A stretch of 64,000 nt of DNA from Luteibacter yeojuensis (GTDB lineage: Bacteria > Pseudomonadota > Gammaproteobacteria > Xanthomonadales > Rhodanobacteraceae), in NCBI RefSeq assembly GCF_011742875.1, contig NZ_JAAQTL010000001.1, forward strand, positions 930,001 to 994,000, written 5' to 3'. The notes under the pieces were generated by a model, which ran no database searches, was not told the DNA's origin, and worked only from the letters and a program-made list of their open reading frames with translations. Shown here piece after piece: positions 27,158 to 36,219 of the stretch (position 1 is the first letter of the stretch; each line of letters begins with the position of its first letter). The position numbers and the translations under genes were made by a program.

Positions 27158-27601
27158 TTACGCCTCGGCCGCGTTGATCGCCGAACGCACGCTCAACTCG
27201 TACCAGTGCTCCTTCCCACGCTCGTCGTGGAACTTGCGCAAGACCGGAGCCAGTTCGTTGTCCACGCACCATGTATCGAATACCCGCCAGGCGGCGTGGT
27301 ACGGATGCGTCGGATTGCGGATGTCGTAGTCGGACGTCCAGCGGAAGGTCTGCAGGATCAGCGCCACGGTGTTGTTGTGACCCGCTCCCAACCGCACGGG
27401 TATCACCTCCGCGCCGGCGAGAATGCGCATCGTGAACTCCGTGCGGACCGTGTCGAAGAACTCCTGCACCTGGCGCAGATCGCGTTCGCCGCACGGCCCA
27501 TGGAGATGGGCGTCCCGCTCCAGCGCCTTCATGCAGTCGGCTTTCGCGCAGGTCTCCGTGATGTGCAGCATGGCGCCCAACGTAGTGGCTGGCATGGTCA
27601 T
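27158..27601 (-). CDS. Hypothetical protein, 147 residues
   Basis: I do not recognise this protein. It begins with HITETCAKADCMKALERD, containing two cysteines and a histidine that could bind metal, and continues as a mostly alpha/beta soluble chain with a tryptophan-rich middle (FRWTSDYD, AWRVFDTWCVDNELAPVLRKF). No signal peptide or membrane segment is visible. It starts 40 bases after the RND outer-membrane gene on the same strand, so it may be the last gene of that operon. A GAGG-like ribosome site precedes the ATG. Confidence 0.6.
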   Translation of the reverse strand: MTMPATTLGAMLHITETCAKADCMKALERDAHLHGPCGERDLRQVQEFFDTVRTEFTMRILAGAEVIPVRLGAGHNNTVALILQTFRWTSDYDIRNPTHPYHAAWRVFDTWCVDNELAPVLRKFHDERGKEHWYELSVRSAINAAEA

Positions 27602-27640
27602 GACCTCGGCTCGGCAAGGGGGTGGAGAGACATCGGTGGC

Positions 27641-29113
27641 TCAGGGTCTGGCAAGGGCGACGGGCGATGGGGTATCGCCCCACCCTCCTCCCAGCGCCCG
27701 GATCAGGTTCACCGTCGCGCTGGCCTGCTCTCCCCGCAACCGGATGTCGCCGAGACGCGTGCCAAGCACGACGCGCTCCGAGTCCAGGACGTTGAGATAG
27801 GCAACGGAGCCGTCCTCATATTGCACTTTCGACAGATCGAAGGCGCGCGAGGCCGCGCTCACGGCATCGCCCTGCACCGTGGTCTGCGTTGCCAGGATGC
27901 GCAGGGCGGACAGGCTGTCCTCCACCTCGCGGAAGGCCAGTAACACACGGCCGCGATAGTCGGCCACGCTCTCCTCGTAGCGAGCCTTCGCGCCTTCCAG
28001 GTTGCCTTTGCGTACGCCACCGTCGAAGAGCGGGAGGTTGACCGCCGTACCCACCAGCGGCCCCAGCAGGAATGTCCGGCTGGACCACTTGAACACGTTC
28101 GAAAGGCTTTCGGCTTCGTAACCGCCGGTACCCGTCAGGTTGATCGAAGGGAAGTACGCGGCCCTTGCGACACCGATGCGCGCATTCGCGGCTGCCATGG
28201 CACGCTCCGCCGCGGATACGTCCGGGCGCCGTTCCAGCAGGGCGGAAGGAAGTCCGGCGGGAATGCGCAGGACCACCGGCTTCAGCGGCGAGGCGGCGAG
28301 GCTGAAGCCCGCGGGCGCCTTGCCCAGCAGGACCGCAAGCGCGTGCTCCGCATCGGCGCGCGCCCGCTGGACGGTCATGGCGTCCGAACGTGCCGAAGCG
28401 AGCTCGGCCTCGCTCTGCGCGACTTCGAGATCCGTCACTTCGCCGGCTTCGCTCCTGTGCCTGACGAAGTCGGCGGTCTCGCTTCTCAGTTGGATCGCCC
28501 GGCCATAGACCTCGAGTTCCGCATCCAGCTCGCGCAAGCGGAAGTAGTCGAGCGCCACCTCGGCCTGCAGGACGAGCTGCACCGAACGGAACAATGCTTC
28601 GGTCTGCTGCGTGTCCGCGTGCGCGGCATGGACGCTCGAGGCCACGCGGCCGAAGAGGTCGGCTTCGTAAGAGGCGTTTGCCTGCGCACGCCATACGGTC
28701 TGCGCCTCCGGGCGCATGCCGTTACGGGGTACGCCGAGGGATTCGGGCGCATTCTGCTGCCGCGTCGGGCCGACGCCGGCGGAAATGCCGGGGAAGCGAT
28801 CCGCGTTCGTACGGCGCTCTACCGCGCGGGCCTCCTTGACCCGGGCTGCGGCGGCGGCGAGATCGAGGTTGCCGGCCAAGGCCTCGGCTTCCAGGCGATC
28901 GAGCACCGCGTCGCCGAATACTTTCCACCATTCGCCGCGTGCCGCCGCTTCGGATGGCAACGCCGGTTGCCAGTGTCCGGTCGCATCGTCCTTGAGTGCT
29001 TCCTTGTAGGCTGCCGGCGCGTTCACCTCCGGCACCGTGTACTTCGGGGCCAACGAGCAGCCGCCCAGGCCCGTCGCGATCATGACGGCGATGAGAGTCG
29101 ATGACGGACGCAT
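27641..29113 (-). CDS. RND efflux outer-membrane lipoprotein (OprM/OprN-like)
   Basis: This 490-residue outer-membrane factor completes a tripartite RND pump. A lipoprotein signal ends at GLGGC and is followed by SLAPKYTVPEVNAP; two outer-membrane efflux domains follow, with LLERRPDVSAAERAMAAANARIGVARAAYFP in the second. Its ATG overlaps the RND stop as TGATG (1-base overlap), showing coupled translation. It is a paralogue of the OMF at 421-1923, with similar motifs (GEWWKVFGDAVLD against GDWWQVLGSAKLD), but belongs to a different pump type. Confidence 0.93.
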   Translation of the reverse strand: MRPSSTLIAVMIATGLGGCSLAPKYTVPEVNAPAAYKEALKDDATGHWQPALPSEAAARGEWWKVFGDAVLDRLEAEALAGNLDLAAAAARVKEARAVERRTNADRFPGISAGVGPTRQQNAPESLGVPRNGMRPEAQTVWRAQANASYEADLFGRVASSVHAAHADTQQTEALFRSVQLVLQAEVALDYFRLRELDAELEVYGRAIQLRSETADFVRHRSEAGEVTDLEVAQSEAELASARSDAMTVQRARADAEHALAVLLGKAPAGFSLAASPLKPVVLRIPAGLPSALLERRPDVSAAERAMAAANARIGVARAAYFPSINLTGTGGYEAESLSNVFKWSSRTFLLGPLVGTAVNLPLFDGGVRKGNLEGAKARYEESVADYRGRVLLAFREVEDSLSALRILATQTTVQGDAVSAASRAFDLSKVQYEDGSVAYLNVLDSERVVLGTRLGDIRLRGEQASATVNLIRALGGGWGDTPSPVALARP

Positions 29114-32100
29114 CAGGCGGTCCTCCCCGGCATGGCGTCTTCGATGCCGATGACGCGCCCGTTTCTTCCGTGCTTGTCCTCCAGCTGGTGCCCGCCGGCC
29201 AGGCGACGAAGGAGCACGTAGAACACCGGCGTCAGCAACAGGCCGAACAAGGTCACGCCCAGCATGCCGAAGAACACGGCGACACCCATGGCATGGCGTG
29301 TCTCCGAGCCTGCGCCATGGGAAAACACCAGCGGGACCACGCCCATGATGAAGGCGATGGACGTCATCAGGATCGGACGCAGACGCAGGCGACTCGCTTC
29401 GATCGCGGCGTCCACGATGGACCGGCCCTGGATCTCGAGTTCGCGCGCGAATTCCACGATGAGGATCGCGTTCTTGGAAGCCAGGCCTACCAGGACCATG
29501 AGTCCCACCTGGGTAAAGATGTTGTTGTCACCGTTATCCAGCCACACGCCGAGCAAGGCGCAGAGGAGGCTCATCGGCGCGATCAGGATCACGGCCAGCG
29601 GCAGGGTCAGGCTCTCGTAGAGGGCCGCGAGCGCCAGATAGACGAGCAACAGGCTCAGCGGGAAGATCACGAACGACGCGTTGCCGGCGATGATCTGCTG
29701 GTAGGTGAGGTCCGTCCATTCGAGGCGGAAGCCGCGTGGCAATGTCTCGGCGGCCACCCGCTCCACCGCTGCCTGGGCTTCGCCGGAAGAATAGCCGGGA
29801 GCCGGTCCCCCGTTGACGTCGGCGGCCAGGTAGCCGTTGTACCGCACGACCGATTCCGGACCGAACGTCCGGGATACCTTCACCAGCGAGCCCAGCGGGA
29901 TCATCTCCCCGGCCGCGTTACGCGTCTTCAGCAGTCCGATGTCCGTCGGATGCGCGCGGAATGGCGCATCCGCCTGCACGCGGACCTGGAATACACGGCC
30001 GAAGCGGTTGAAGTCGTTGACGTACTGCGAGCCCAGGAACACCTGCATGGTGTTGAACACGTCGGTAACCGACACGCCGAGCTGTTTCGCGTTATCGCGG
30101 TCCAGGTCCACGTTGAGCTGCGGCACGTCGATCTGGTAGTTGCTGAACGCCGGGCCCAGTTCGGGGGTCCTGGCCGCCTTCGCCAGGAACGCCCTGGTGA
30201 CGTCGTTGAGCGCGGTGTATCCCTTGGCGCCGCGATCCTCGATCTGGAACTTGAAGCCGCCGAGGGTACCGAGGCCGAGCACGGGAGGCGGCGGGAACAC
30301 GGCGATGTAAGCCCCCTTGATGGCGGCGTACTTCTGGTTCAGCGCCGCCACGATGGCGGTGGCCGACTCGGCCTCGCCGTGGCGCTCCGCGAACGGCTTG
30401 AGCTTCAGGAACATCACCACGGCGCTGGACGAGTTCACGAAGCCGTTCACTGAGAGCCCGGGGTGCTGCACGGCATGTTCCACGCCCGGCTGGGCCAGCC
30501 CGATCTTGCCCATCTCGCGGGTGATGGCGACCGTGCGATCGAGCGACGCGCCATTGGGCAATTGTGCCACCGCGACGATGTATTCCTTGTCCTGCAACGG
30601 GATGAAGCCTCCCGGGACGGTGTGCCCCATGAACGCCGCGAAGCCCAGGAGGACGAGATAGACCGCCACCATGAGGCCCTTGTGCCGGATGACGCGGGTG
30701 ACTCCCGACCCGTAATGGTCGGAGCCGCGCCGGAACATCCGGTTGAAGGAACCGAAGAAGCGGCCAAGCACACGATCCATGACCCGGGTGAGGGCGTCCT
30801 TCTTCTCCTCCCGCCCTTTCAGCAGCAGCGCCGCGAGCGCCGGGGAAAGCGTGAGCGAGTTGAACGCGGAGATCACCGTGGAGATGGCGATGGTCATCGC
30901 GAACTGCTTATAGAACTGCCCCGTGAGGCCCGACATGAAGGCCAGCGGGACGAAGACGGCGACCAGGGTCAACGCGATGGCCACGATGGGACCGCTGACC
31001 TCCTGCATCGCCTGGTATGTCGCGTCGCGCGCGGGAAGGCCGGACTCGATGTTCCGCTCGACGTTCTCCACGACCACGATGGCGTCGTCGACCACGATGC
31101 CGATGGCCAGCACCATGCCGAACAGCGACAGCGTGTTGATCGAATAGCCGAGCAGCAACAGCAGCGAGAACGTGCCCACGATGGATACCGGCACCGCCAG
31201 CAGCGGAATCAGCGAGGCTCGCCAGGTCTGCAGGAACAGGATCACGACGAGGACGACGAGTGCGACCGCTTCGATGAGGGTATGGATCACCGCCTCGATG
31301 CTGGAACGGACGAAGGTCGTCGGGTCGTAGATGATGCTGTACTCGACGCCGGGCGGCATGTCCGCCTTCAGGTCTTTCATGGCCTCGCGAACGTCGTGCG
31401 ATACGTGCAGGGAGTTCGCGCCGGGCAGCTGGAAGATCCACAGCGCGGCGGCCTCCTTGTTGTCCAGCAGGGCGCCCGATCCGAATTCGGCGGGACCGAG
31501 TTCCACGCGGGCCACGTCGCGCAGGTGGATGAGCGCACCATGCTCGCTCTTCAGGACGATGTCGCGGAATTCATCCTCGGTCTGCAGCCGCCCCTTGGCA
31601 TTGATACTGAGCTGCAGGGGCACCTTTCCCGACATCGGCGACCCGCCGATGAGACCGGCCGCCACCTGGACGTTTTGCTCGCGTATGGCGCTCACGACGT
31701 CCGAGGCCGTGAGGTTGCGCTCGGCGAGCTTCTGCGGATCCAGCCAGACGCGCATGGCGTAATCGCCGGCTCCCTTGATGACGACCTGGCCGACGCCGGT
31801 GATTCGTTCCAGTCGTTCCTTGACGTTGATGAGGGCGTAATTGCGCAGGTACGTCTGGTCGTAACGGTTATCCGGCGATATCAGGTGCACGGCGAGCGTC
31901 AGGGTCGGCGACGACTTGATCGTCGTGACGCCCAGCAGCTGCACGTCGGGCGGGAGGCGCGGCAAGGCCTGCGCCACACGATTCTGCACCAGCTGCTGGT
32001 TCTTGTCCGGGTCGGTTCCGAGGCGGAAGGTGACCGTCAGTGCGATGTTGCCGTCGGCGCTCGCCTGGGACTGCATGTAGAGCATGCCTTCGACGCCGTT

Positions 32101-32313
32101 GATCTGTTCCTCGAGGGGCGCGGCGACGGTATCGGCGAGCACCTTGGGGTTGGCACCCGGATAGGAGGCATAGACGACCACCGAGGGCGGAACGACCTCG
32201 GGGTACTCGGAAATGGGCAGCTGGAATATCGCGATGACGCCCGCCAGCAGGATCAGGGTCGAGAGGACGCCCGCGAAGATGGGTCGGTCGATGAAAAAGC
32301 GGGAGATGTTCAT
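29113..32313 (-). CDS. RND (HAE1/AcrB-MexF-like) multidrug transporter
   Basis: This 1066-residue inner-membrane transporter exports drugs using the proton gradient. It has the start MNISRFFIDRPIFAGVL, the GGSPMSGKVPLQL and GANSLHVSHDVREAMKDLK periplasmic segments, and the proton-relay helix LSLFGMVLAIGIVVDDAIVVVENVER with the paired aspartates. Two large periplasmic loops lie between helices 1-2 and 7-8 as expected. The MexF/BpeF branch fits the sequence best, but the substrate is not determined. It follows the membrane-fusion gene by 22 bases. Confidence 0.95.
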   Translation of the reverse strand: MNISRFFIDRPIFAGVLSTLILLAGVIAIFQLPISEYPEVVPPSVVVYASYPGANPKVLADTVAAPLEEQINGVEGMLYMQSQASADGNIALTVTFRLGTDPDKNQQLVQNRVAQALPRLPPDVQLLGVTTIKSSPTLTLAVHLISPDNRYDQTYLRNYALINVKERLERITGVGQVVIKGAGDYAMRVWLDPQKLAERNLTASDVVSAIREQNVQVAAGLIGGSPMSGKVPLQLSINAKGRLQTEDEFRDIVLKSEHGALIHLRDVARVELGPAEFGSGALLDNKEAAALWIFQLPGANSLHVSHDVREAMKDLKADMPPGVEYSIIYDPTTFVRSSIEAVIHTLIEAVALVVLVVILFLQTWRASLIPLLAVPVSIVGTFSLLLLLGYSINTLSLFGMVLAIGIVVDDAIVVVENVERNIESGLPARDATYQAMQEVSGPIVAIALTLVAVFVPLAFMSGLTGQFYKQFAMTIAISTVISAFNSLTLSPALAALLLKGREEKKDALTRVMDRVLGRFFGSFNRMFRRGSDHYGSGVTRVIRHKGLMVAVYLVLLGFAAFMGHTVPGGFIPLQDKEYIVAVAQLPNGASLDRTVAITREMGKIGLAQPGVEHAVQHPGLSVNGFVNSSSAVVMFLKLKPFAERHGEAESATAIVAALNQKYAAIKGAYIAVFPPPPVLGLGTLGGFKFQIEDRGAKGYTALNDVTRAFLAKAARTPELGPAFSNYQIDVPQLNVDLDRDNAKQLGVSVTDVFNTMQVFLGSQYVNDFNRFGRVFQVRVQADAPFRAHPTDIGLLKTRNAAGEMIPLGSLVKVSRTFGPESVVRYNGYLAADVNGGPAPGYSSGEAQAAVERVAAETLPRGFRLEWTDLTYQQIIAGNASFVIFPLSLLLVYLALAALYESLTLPLAVILIAPMSLLCALLGVWLDNGDNNIFTQVGLMVLVGLASKNAILIVEFARELEIQGRSIVDAAIEASRLRLRPILMTSIAFIMGVVPLVFSHGAGSETRHAMGVAVFFGMLGVTLFGLLLTPVFYVLLRRLAGGHQLEDKHGRNGRVIGIEDAMPGRTA

Positions 32314-32335
32314 GGCGTCTCGTTATGAGGGTGAT

Positions 32336-33484
32336 TTACCGGGTAGCGACGGGGTCGTTCTCGCCCGCCATCGGCACCACCTTCACCTGGACCTGCTCGC
32401 CGGGATGCACGCGCTGAATGCCATCGACGATGATCCGTTCGCCCGGTTTCAGGCCGGAGCTGATCACGCGAAGCCCGTCGACGAGGCTGCCGAGGAAGAC
32501 TTCCCTGTATTGCGCGGTCTTGTTTCCGTCGACCACGAGCACGTACTTCTTCGCCTGGTCGGTCGAGATCGCCCGGTCGTCCACGAGCACCGCGGGATGC
32601 GGCGGTGCCGCGCCCACCGAGACGCGCGCGAAGAGCCCCGGCACGAGGGCGCCGTCCGTGTTCTCGAACGAGGCGCGGACCCTGATCGTGCCCGTGGTGT
32701 TTTCCAGCTGGTTGTCGACCGAAGCGATCTTTCCCAGCCGGGTGACGCCGGTCTCGTTGGCCAGGCCGAGGCGCACCTCCACCTCGCGCTGGCCCGCGGT
32801 GTCCAGGAACTGGAGATAAGTCCGTTCGTCGACGTCGAAGTCGGCGTAGATCGGCGAGATCGAGACCAGCGTCGTCAGCGAGGGCGAACTGTAGCCGGCC
32901 GCCACGATGTTCCCCACCGTGCGTTCCGCGCGGGACACCTTGCCGTCCACGGGAGCGTCGATCGTCGTGTAACCGAGGTCGACCTTCGCCTGTTCCAGTG
33001 CCGCCTCGGCGGCCTTCACATCGGCCGTAGCGGACAGGGACGCATTGAAGCGATCGTCGAAATCGCGCCGGGAAATCGCGTTGCCGGCGAGCAGTTTCTG
33101 CGCGCGCACATAGTCGGCGCTCGCGAACGTAGCCCGCGCGCGCGCGGCGGCGAGCTGCGCCGCGGCGCGGTCCGCGGCCGCCTGGTACGGACGGGGGTCG
33201 ATGAGGAAGAGAGGATCGCCCTTCTTCACCCGCTGCCCGTCCCGGAAGTAGACCTTGGTGATCTTCCCGGGAACCTGGGCCCGGATGTCGACGCGGTCCA
33301 CGGCCTGCAAGCGCCCCGAGTAGACCTGCCGCTCGGCTACCTGCCTGTTGACGACCTCGGCGACGTCCACGGAGGGGACCTGCGCGGCGGCGGGTGCGCC
33401 CGCGTGGCTGCACGCGCCGAGAAGAAGAACGAAGGCTGCGCCGCTCGCGGCCATCGGTATGCGATGACGATGGGCATGGATCAT
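32336..33484 (-). CDS. RND membrane fusion lipoprotein (AcrA/MexE-like)
   Basis: This 382-residue periplasmic adaptor has a lipoprotein-type signal ending in LLLGAC (near residue 24). It continues with VNRQVAERQVYSGRLQAVDRVDIRAQVPGKI, the usual lipoyl start, and FRDGQRVKKGDPLFLIDPRPYQ. A long hairpin, beta-barrel and membrane-proximal domain follow. Its ATG overlaps the stop of the CorA-type gene (ATGA). It is the first pump gene in the CorA-MFP-RND-OMF operon. Confidence 0.93.
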   Translation of the reverse strand: MIHAHRHRIPMAASGAAFVLLLGACSHAGAPAAAQVPSVDVAEVVNRQVAERQVYSGRLQAVDRVDIRAQVPGKITKVYFRDGQRVKKGDPLFLIDPRPYQAAADRAAAQLAAARARATFASADYVRAQKLLAGNAISRRDFDDRFNASLSATADVKAAEAALEQAKVDLGYTTIDAPVDGKVSRAERTVGNIVAAGYSSPSLTTLVSISPIYADFDVDERTYLQFLDTAGQREVEVRLGLANETGVTRLGKIASVDNQLENTTGTIRVRASFENTDGALVPGLFARVSVGAAPPHPAVLVDDRAISTDQAKKYVLVVDGNKTAQYREVFLGSLVDGLRVISSGLKPGERIIVDGIQRVHPGEQVQVKVVPMAGENDPVATR

Positions 33485-34488
33485 GGGATGTTTCCTAAGG
33501 GTCGGGTGTTGCGCCGTTGCAACGGCTGAAGCCAGCCGAGGCGCCGAAAACGCCAGTAGAGGAGTGCACAGATCGACCACATCAGGCCCAGCGCGGCGAA
33601 GTAGCCCCAACGGGTGTGCGTCTCGGGCATGTTGATGAAGTTCATCCCGTAGATGCCCGCGATCGCGGTCGGGACGCCGAGGATCCCGGCCCACGCCGCG
33701 AGCTGCCGGGTTATCGCCGACTGTCGCTGCTGTTCGAGCAGGCTGCTGGCTTCCAGGGAGGTACGGATGACGTCGATGAGGCCCGTCGTCATCGCCTCGA
33801 TGCGCAACAGCTTGTCGAGCACGTCGCGAAAGTACGGCCTCGCGTCGCTCGACACGCAGGGGATGCTGAGCGTCGCCAGCTTGTTGCAGACCTCGATCAT
33901 GCGCGTGATCGTGTGCTGGAAATGGATGGCCTCGCGCCTGAGATGGAAGATGCGCGCGATCTCGTCCCTGCCGAGCGACGCATCCAGCAGGCGCTTTTCG
34001 ATGAGAAGCACTTCGTCGGTGATCATCTGCACGACCGGGAAATACCTGTCCACGATCAGGTCGAGCACGCCGTGGACCACGTATTCCGGTCCATCGACGT
34101 CGCGCCGGGCGATGCTGTGCACGCTCTGCCTCAGGCTGTGGCCGAAGAACGTCTCCGTTCTGCAGATCGTGATCGCGCGCCCGGAGATCAGGAAGATGCC
34201 GACGTCCGTGTACTGGATGGCCTCCGGGCCGAGTTCGGCCACCTTCGCGAGGATGAAGACGTGATCCGCGTACAGGTCGACCTTGGCGACCTGCGCGTTC
34301 CCCATCGAATCCTCGAGGGCCAGATCGTGGAGCCCGAAGACCTGGCGAAGCGCTTCGATCTCCTCTCCGCGGGCGTCGATCACGTCGATCCACGCGAACG
34401 CGTCGTCCTTGAATCGGATCGTCGTGCCGTCCCAGGGCATCCAGGAAAGAGCGTCGTTGCCATCGAAAACCGCGGTCACGATACTCAT
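33481..34488 (-). CDS. CorA-family divalent cation transporter
   Basis: This 335-residue protein has a cytosolic funnel domain and two C-terminal membrane helices separated by the GMN selectivity motif (GIYGMNFINMPETHTRWGYF). CorA proteins form pentameric magnesium, cobalt or nickel channels. It is the first gene of the RND efflux operon and ends with a 4-base overlap into the adaptor gene, an unusual arrangement. ATG 34488 follows GGTGG by 5 bases; a GTG at 34500 is an alternative. A signal role in efflux is speculative. Confidence 0.9.
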   Translation of the reverse strand: MSIVTAVFDGNDALSWMPWDGTTIRFKDDAFAWIDVIDARGEEIEALRQVFGLHDLALEDSMGNAQVAKVDLYADHVFILAKVAELGPEAIQYTDVGIFLISGRAITICRTETFFGHSLRQSVHSIARRDVDGPEYVVHGVLDLIVDRYFPVVQMITDEVLLIEKRLLDASLGRDEIARIFHLRREAIHFQHTITRMIEVCNKLATLSIPCVSSDARPYFRDVLDKLLRIEAMTTGLIDVIRTSLEASSLLEQQRQSAITRQLAAWAGILGVPTAIAGIYGMNFINMPETHTRWGYFAALGLMWSICALLYWRFRRLGWLQPLQRRNTRPLGNIP

Positions 34489-34506
34489 GTCATCCACCAC
34501 CGGCGT

Positions 34507-34932
34507 TCATGGAGGGCTTGCGTGCGTGGTCCCGCGGTCGTCCGGGCCGGAAACCGATTCGAGGAAGGCGATGATCAGGCGTCTCTGCTCCGCATCGTCC
34601 ATCTCCAGGTACATCTTGCTGCCCGGTGCCATCTTCTGCGTACCGCTCAGCCATTGGTCGAGTCTGGCCGGCGTCCAGGCGCCGCCGAGCATCTTCAGCG
34701 CGGACGAGTAGTCGTACCCCGGAACGCTCGCGACCTTCCTTCCGACCACGTTCCTGTGCCGCGGGCCGATCCTGTCCTCGTCGACCGAATGGCAGGCACT
34801 GCACTGGTTCTGGTAAAGCACCTTCCCGGCGGCCGCATCGTCGGCCGCCGCAACCCGGTGGCTGATCGTCGTCGACATCAGCACGCCGCACAGCAGGAAA
34901 CAGGCCTTGGGGTTCATCCTTCGACCCATCAT
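34507..34932 (-). CDS. Class I c-type cytochrome, periplasmic
   Basis: This 141-residue protein has a signal peptide (CFLLCGVLMSTTISHRVAAA) and one haem-binding site, CSACH at residues 44-48, in the cytochrome c2-like context GKVLYQNQCSACHSVDEDRIGPRHRNVVGRK. The likely axial methionine lies in GTQKMAPGSKM. It is a small electron carrier. The ATG at 34932 overlaps the stop of the ferritin-like gene as ATGA; ATG 34917 is a second possible start. Its redox partner is unknown. Confidence 0.88.
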   Translation of the reverse strand: MMGRRMNPKACFLLCGVLMSTTISHRVAAADDAAAGKVLYQNQCSACHSVDEDRIGPRHRNVVGRKVASVPGYDYSSALKMLGGAWTPARLDQWLSGTQKMAPGSKMYLEMDDAEQRRLIIAFLESVSGPDDRGTTHASPP

Positions 34933-35492
34933 GCGAACACGTAGGGAGCCGAGGGAATCGGCGTTCCGGCGGCGTTGTTCAGCGTCGTCCAGTGGATCGC
35001 CTCGTCCGCCGAGATCGCCGCGAACAGCTTGGCCAGCTTGGGATCCTTGAGGGACGTCACCTGGCCGATGTAAGCACTGGCGGCGCCGCGCTCGAGCGTC
35101 GTCGCCAGGGCGACCACGTCGCTTTCCGACTTCAACGAGGCAAGCTTGAGTTCGGCCACGTACTGGGCATCGGTCCTCGGCTCGACGGCCTTTCCACCGG
35201 CTTGCATGACCAGTTTCGCCAAGGAATCCCGGTGCGCTTCATGGTGACCCATGAAGATCAGCGCGAGCTTGAGGGTGCCTGGCGAGAGCAGTCCGCTCTT
35301 GCCGGCAAGCCGGTAGGCAGCGATGCCCTCGTGCTCAAGCGCGAGGGCCGTCTGGATGACGCCGACGTCGCTCGAAGGCGAAGCCGTGGCGGCGAGCGCA
35401 CGATGGGACAGAAGCGTGCCCGCGCCGACGCTGAGCGTCGCGACGCCCGCGCGCGCAAGGAAAGTCCGCCTGCTGGCGATCGAATCGTTCAT
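34929..35492 (-). CDS. Ferritin-like domain protein with Tat-type signal
   Basis: This 187-residue protein starts with SRRTFLARAGVATLSVGAGTLLSH, a twin-arginine export signal, and continues as a four-helix bundle with the DUF4439-like pattern (VIQTALALEHEGIAAYRLAG, MGHHEAHRDSLAKLV, ISADEAIHWTTLNNA). Paired E/H residues suggest a di-iron or similar site. Its partner is the coupled cytochrome c gene, so a periplasmic redox function is likely. The start was set at the Tat motif. Confidence 0.8.
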   Translation of the reverse strand: MNDSIASRRTFLARAGVATLSVGAGTLLSHRALAATASPSSDVGVIQTALALEHEGIAAYRLAGKSGLLSPGTLKLALIFMGHHEAHRDSLAKLVMQAGGKAVEPRTDAQYVAELKLASLKSESDVVALATTLERGAASAYIGQVTSLKDPKLAKLFAAISADEAIHWTTLNNAAGTPIPSAPYVFA

Positions 35493-35570
35493 TTGTCTTA
35501 CTCCTGGTGGTCGAGGTGAAGTGGAACCCACCAGGACACGAGGCGACAGCCTCAATCGAGTAAGACTGCA

Positions 35571-36134
35571 TCAGGGAATGAAGAGCACCGCTCCGAGCCT
35601 CACAAGCCGGTGCTGCATGCGTCGTTCGACACCGAGGTTCGCCGCGAACACATCGACTCTGTTGCCGTCGCGAAGCCTCCATGTCGCGACCTTCGACGAG
35701 GCGTAGAAACTCGCCGACCATCTCCGTTCGACGACGAGGGCCAGGAGATCGGCGACCTCCGCCGATTCGTCGGCGCCGAAGACGAATCCGGGCGCCTGAC
35801 GCAACGAACGCCAGTCTCCCCTGCCCCGTCGATACGACGCGGTCGGATCCGATTCGCAGCCTCCGTCCCACTGCCATCCGTCGAATCGCAGCAGTCCGCC
35901 ACGGAAAGGACCGGCGTCATCCAGCAAGACGGTGAAGAGTTCGCGCAAGCCGACGAAGGTGGGTCGCGGCGCGAATTGGAAGAAGCACGTTCCCGGCGTA
36001 CCGGGCACCGGCCCCTCGGCGAGTCCGCGTGTGGCGAGCCACGCCGACGATTCGGCGGCCGTGAGGAAACGGGGCGACGTGCTCGCTGGAACGGTCTTCC
36101 TGTCCGCTTGGCTGTGGGATGCCGGGGATGACAT
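35571..36134 (-). CDS. Hypothetical protein with the domain shared with the DUF1993 protein
   Basis: This 187-residue protein is not recognised by name. From residue 22 it aligns by eye with the last 155 residues of the protein at 38238-39260: FLTAAESSAWL against FLTAGETATWL, GGLLRFDGWQWD against GGLLRVVDWIWD, and VVERRWSASFY against ILERRWSARFY. It therefore represents a stand-alone copy of an unnamed domain. No signal peptide or membrane segment is seen. AAGGA precedes the ATG. Function unknown; both copies flank the AraC/oxidoreductase pair. Confidence 0.75.
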   Translation of the reverse strand: MSSPASHSQADRKTVPASTSPRFLTAAESSAWLATRGLAEGPVPGTPGTCFFQFAPRPTFVGLRELFTVLLDDAGPFRGGLLRFDGWQWDGGCESDPTASYRRGRGDWRSLRQAPGFVFGADESAEVADLLALVVERRWSASFYASSKVATWRLRDGNRVDVFAANLGVERRMQHRLVRLGAVLFIP

Positions 36135-36219
36135 GCTGATTCCTTACGCGGCGCGAAGACCTGCCCATTGGCACATGCGCGGCCTTCGTCGGAAAACACC
36201 CTAAAGGGTCGAGAGATTC

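Noticed and set aside
30463..32328. Long plus-strand frame opposite the RND transporter
   Set aside because: Its product is low-complexity, rich in H, R, D and Q, with no family features, while the minus strand carries a complete RND protein.
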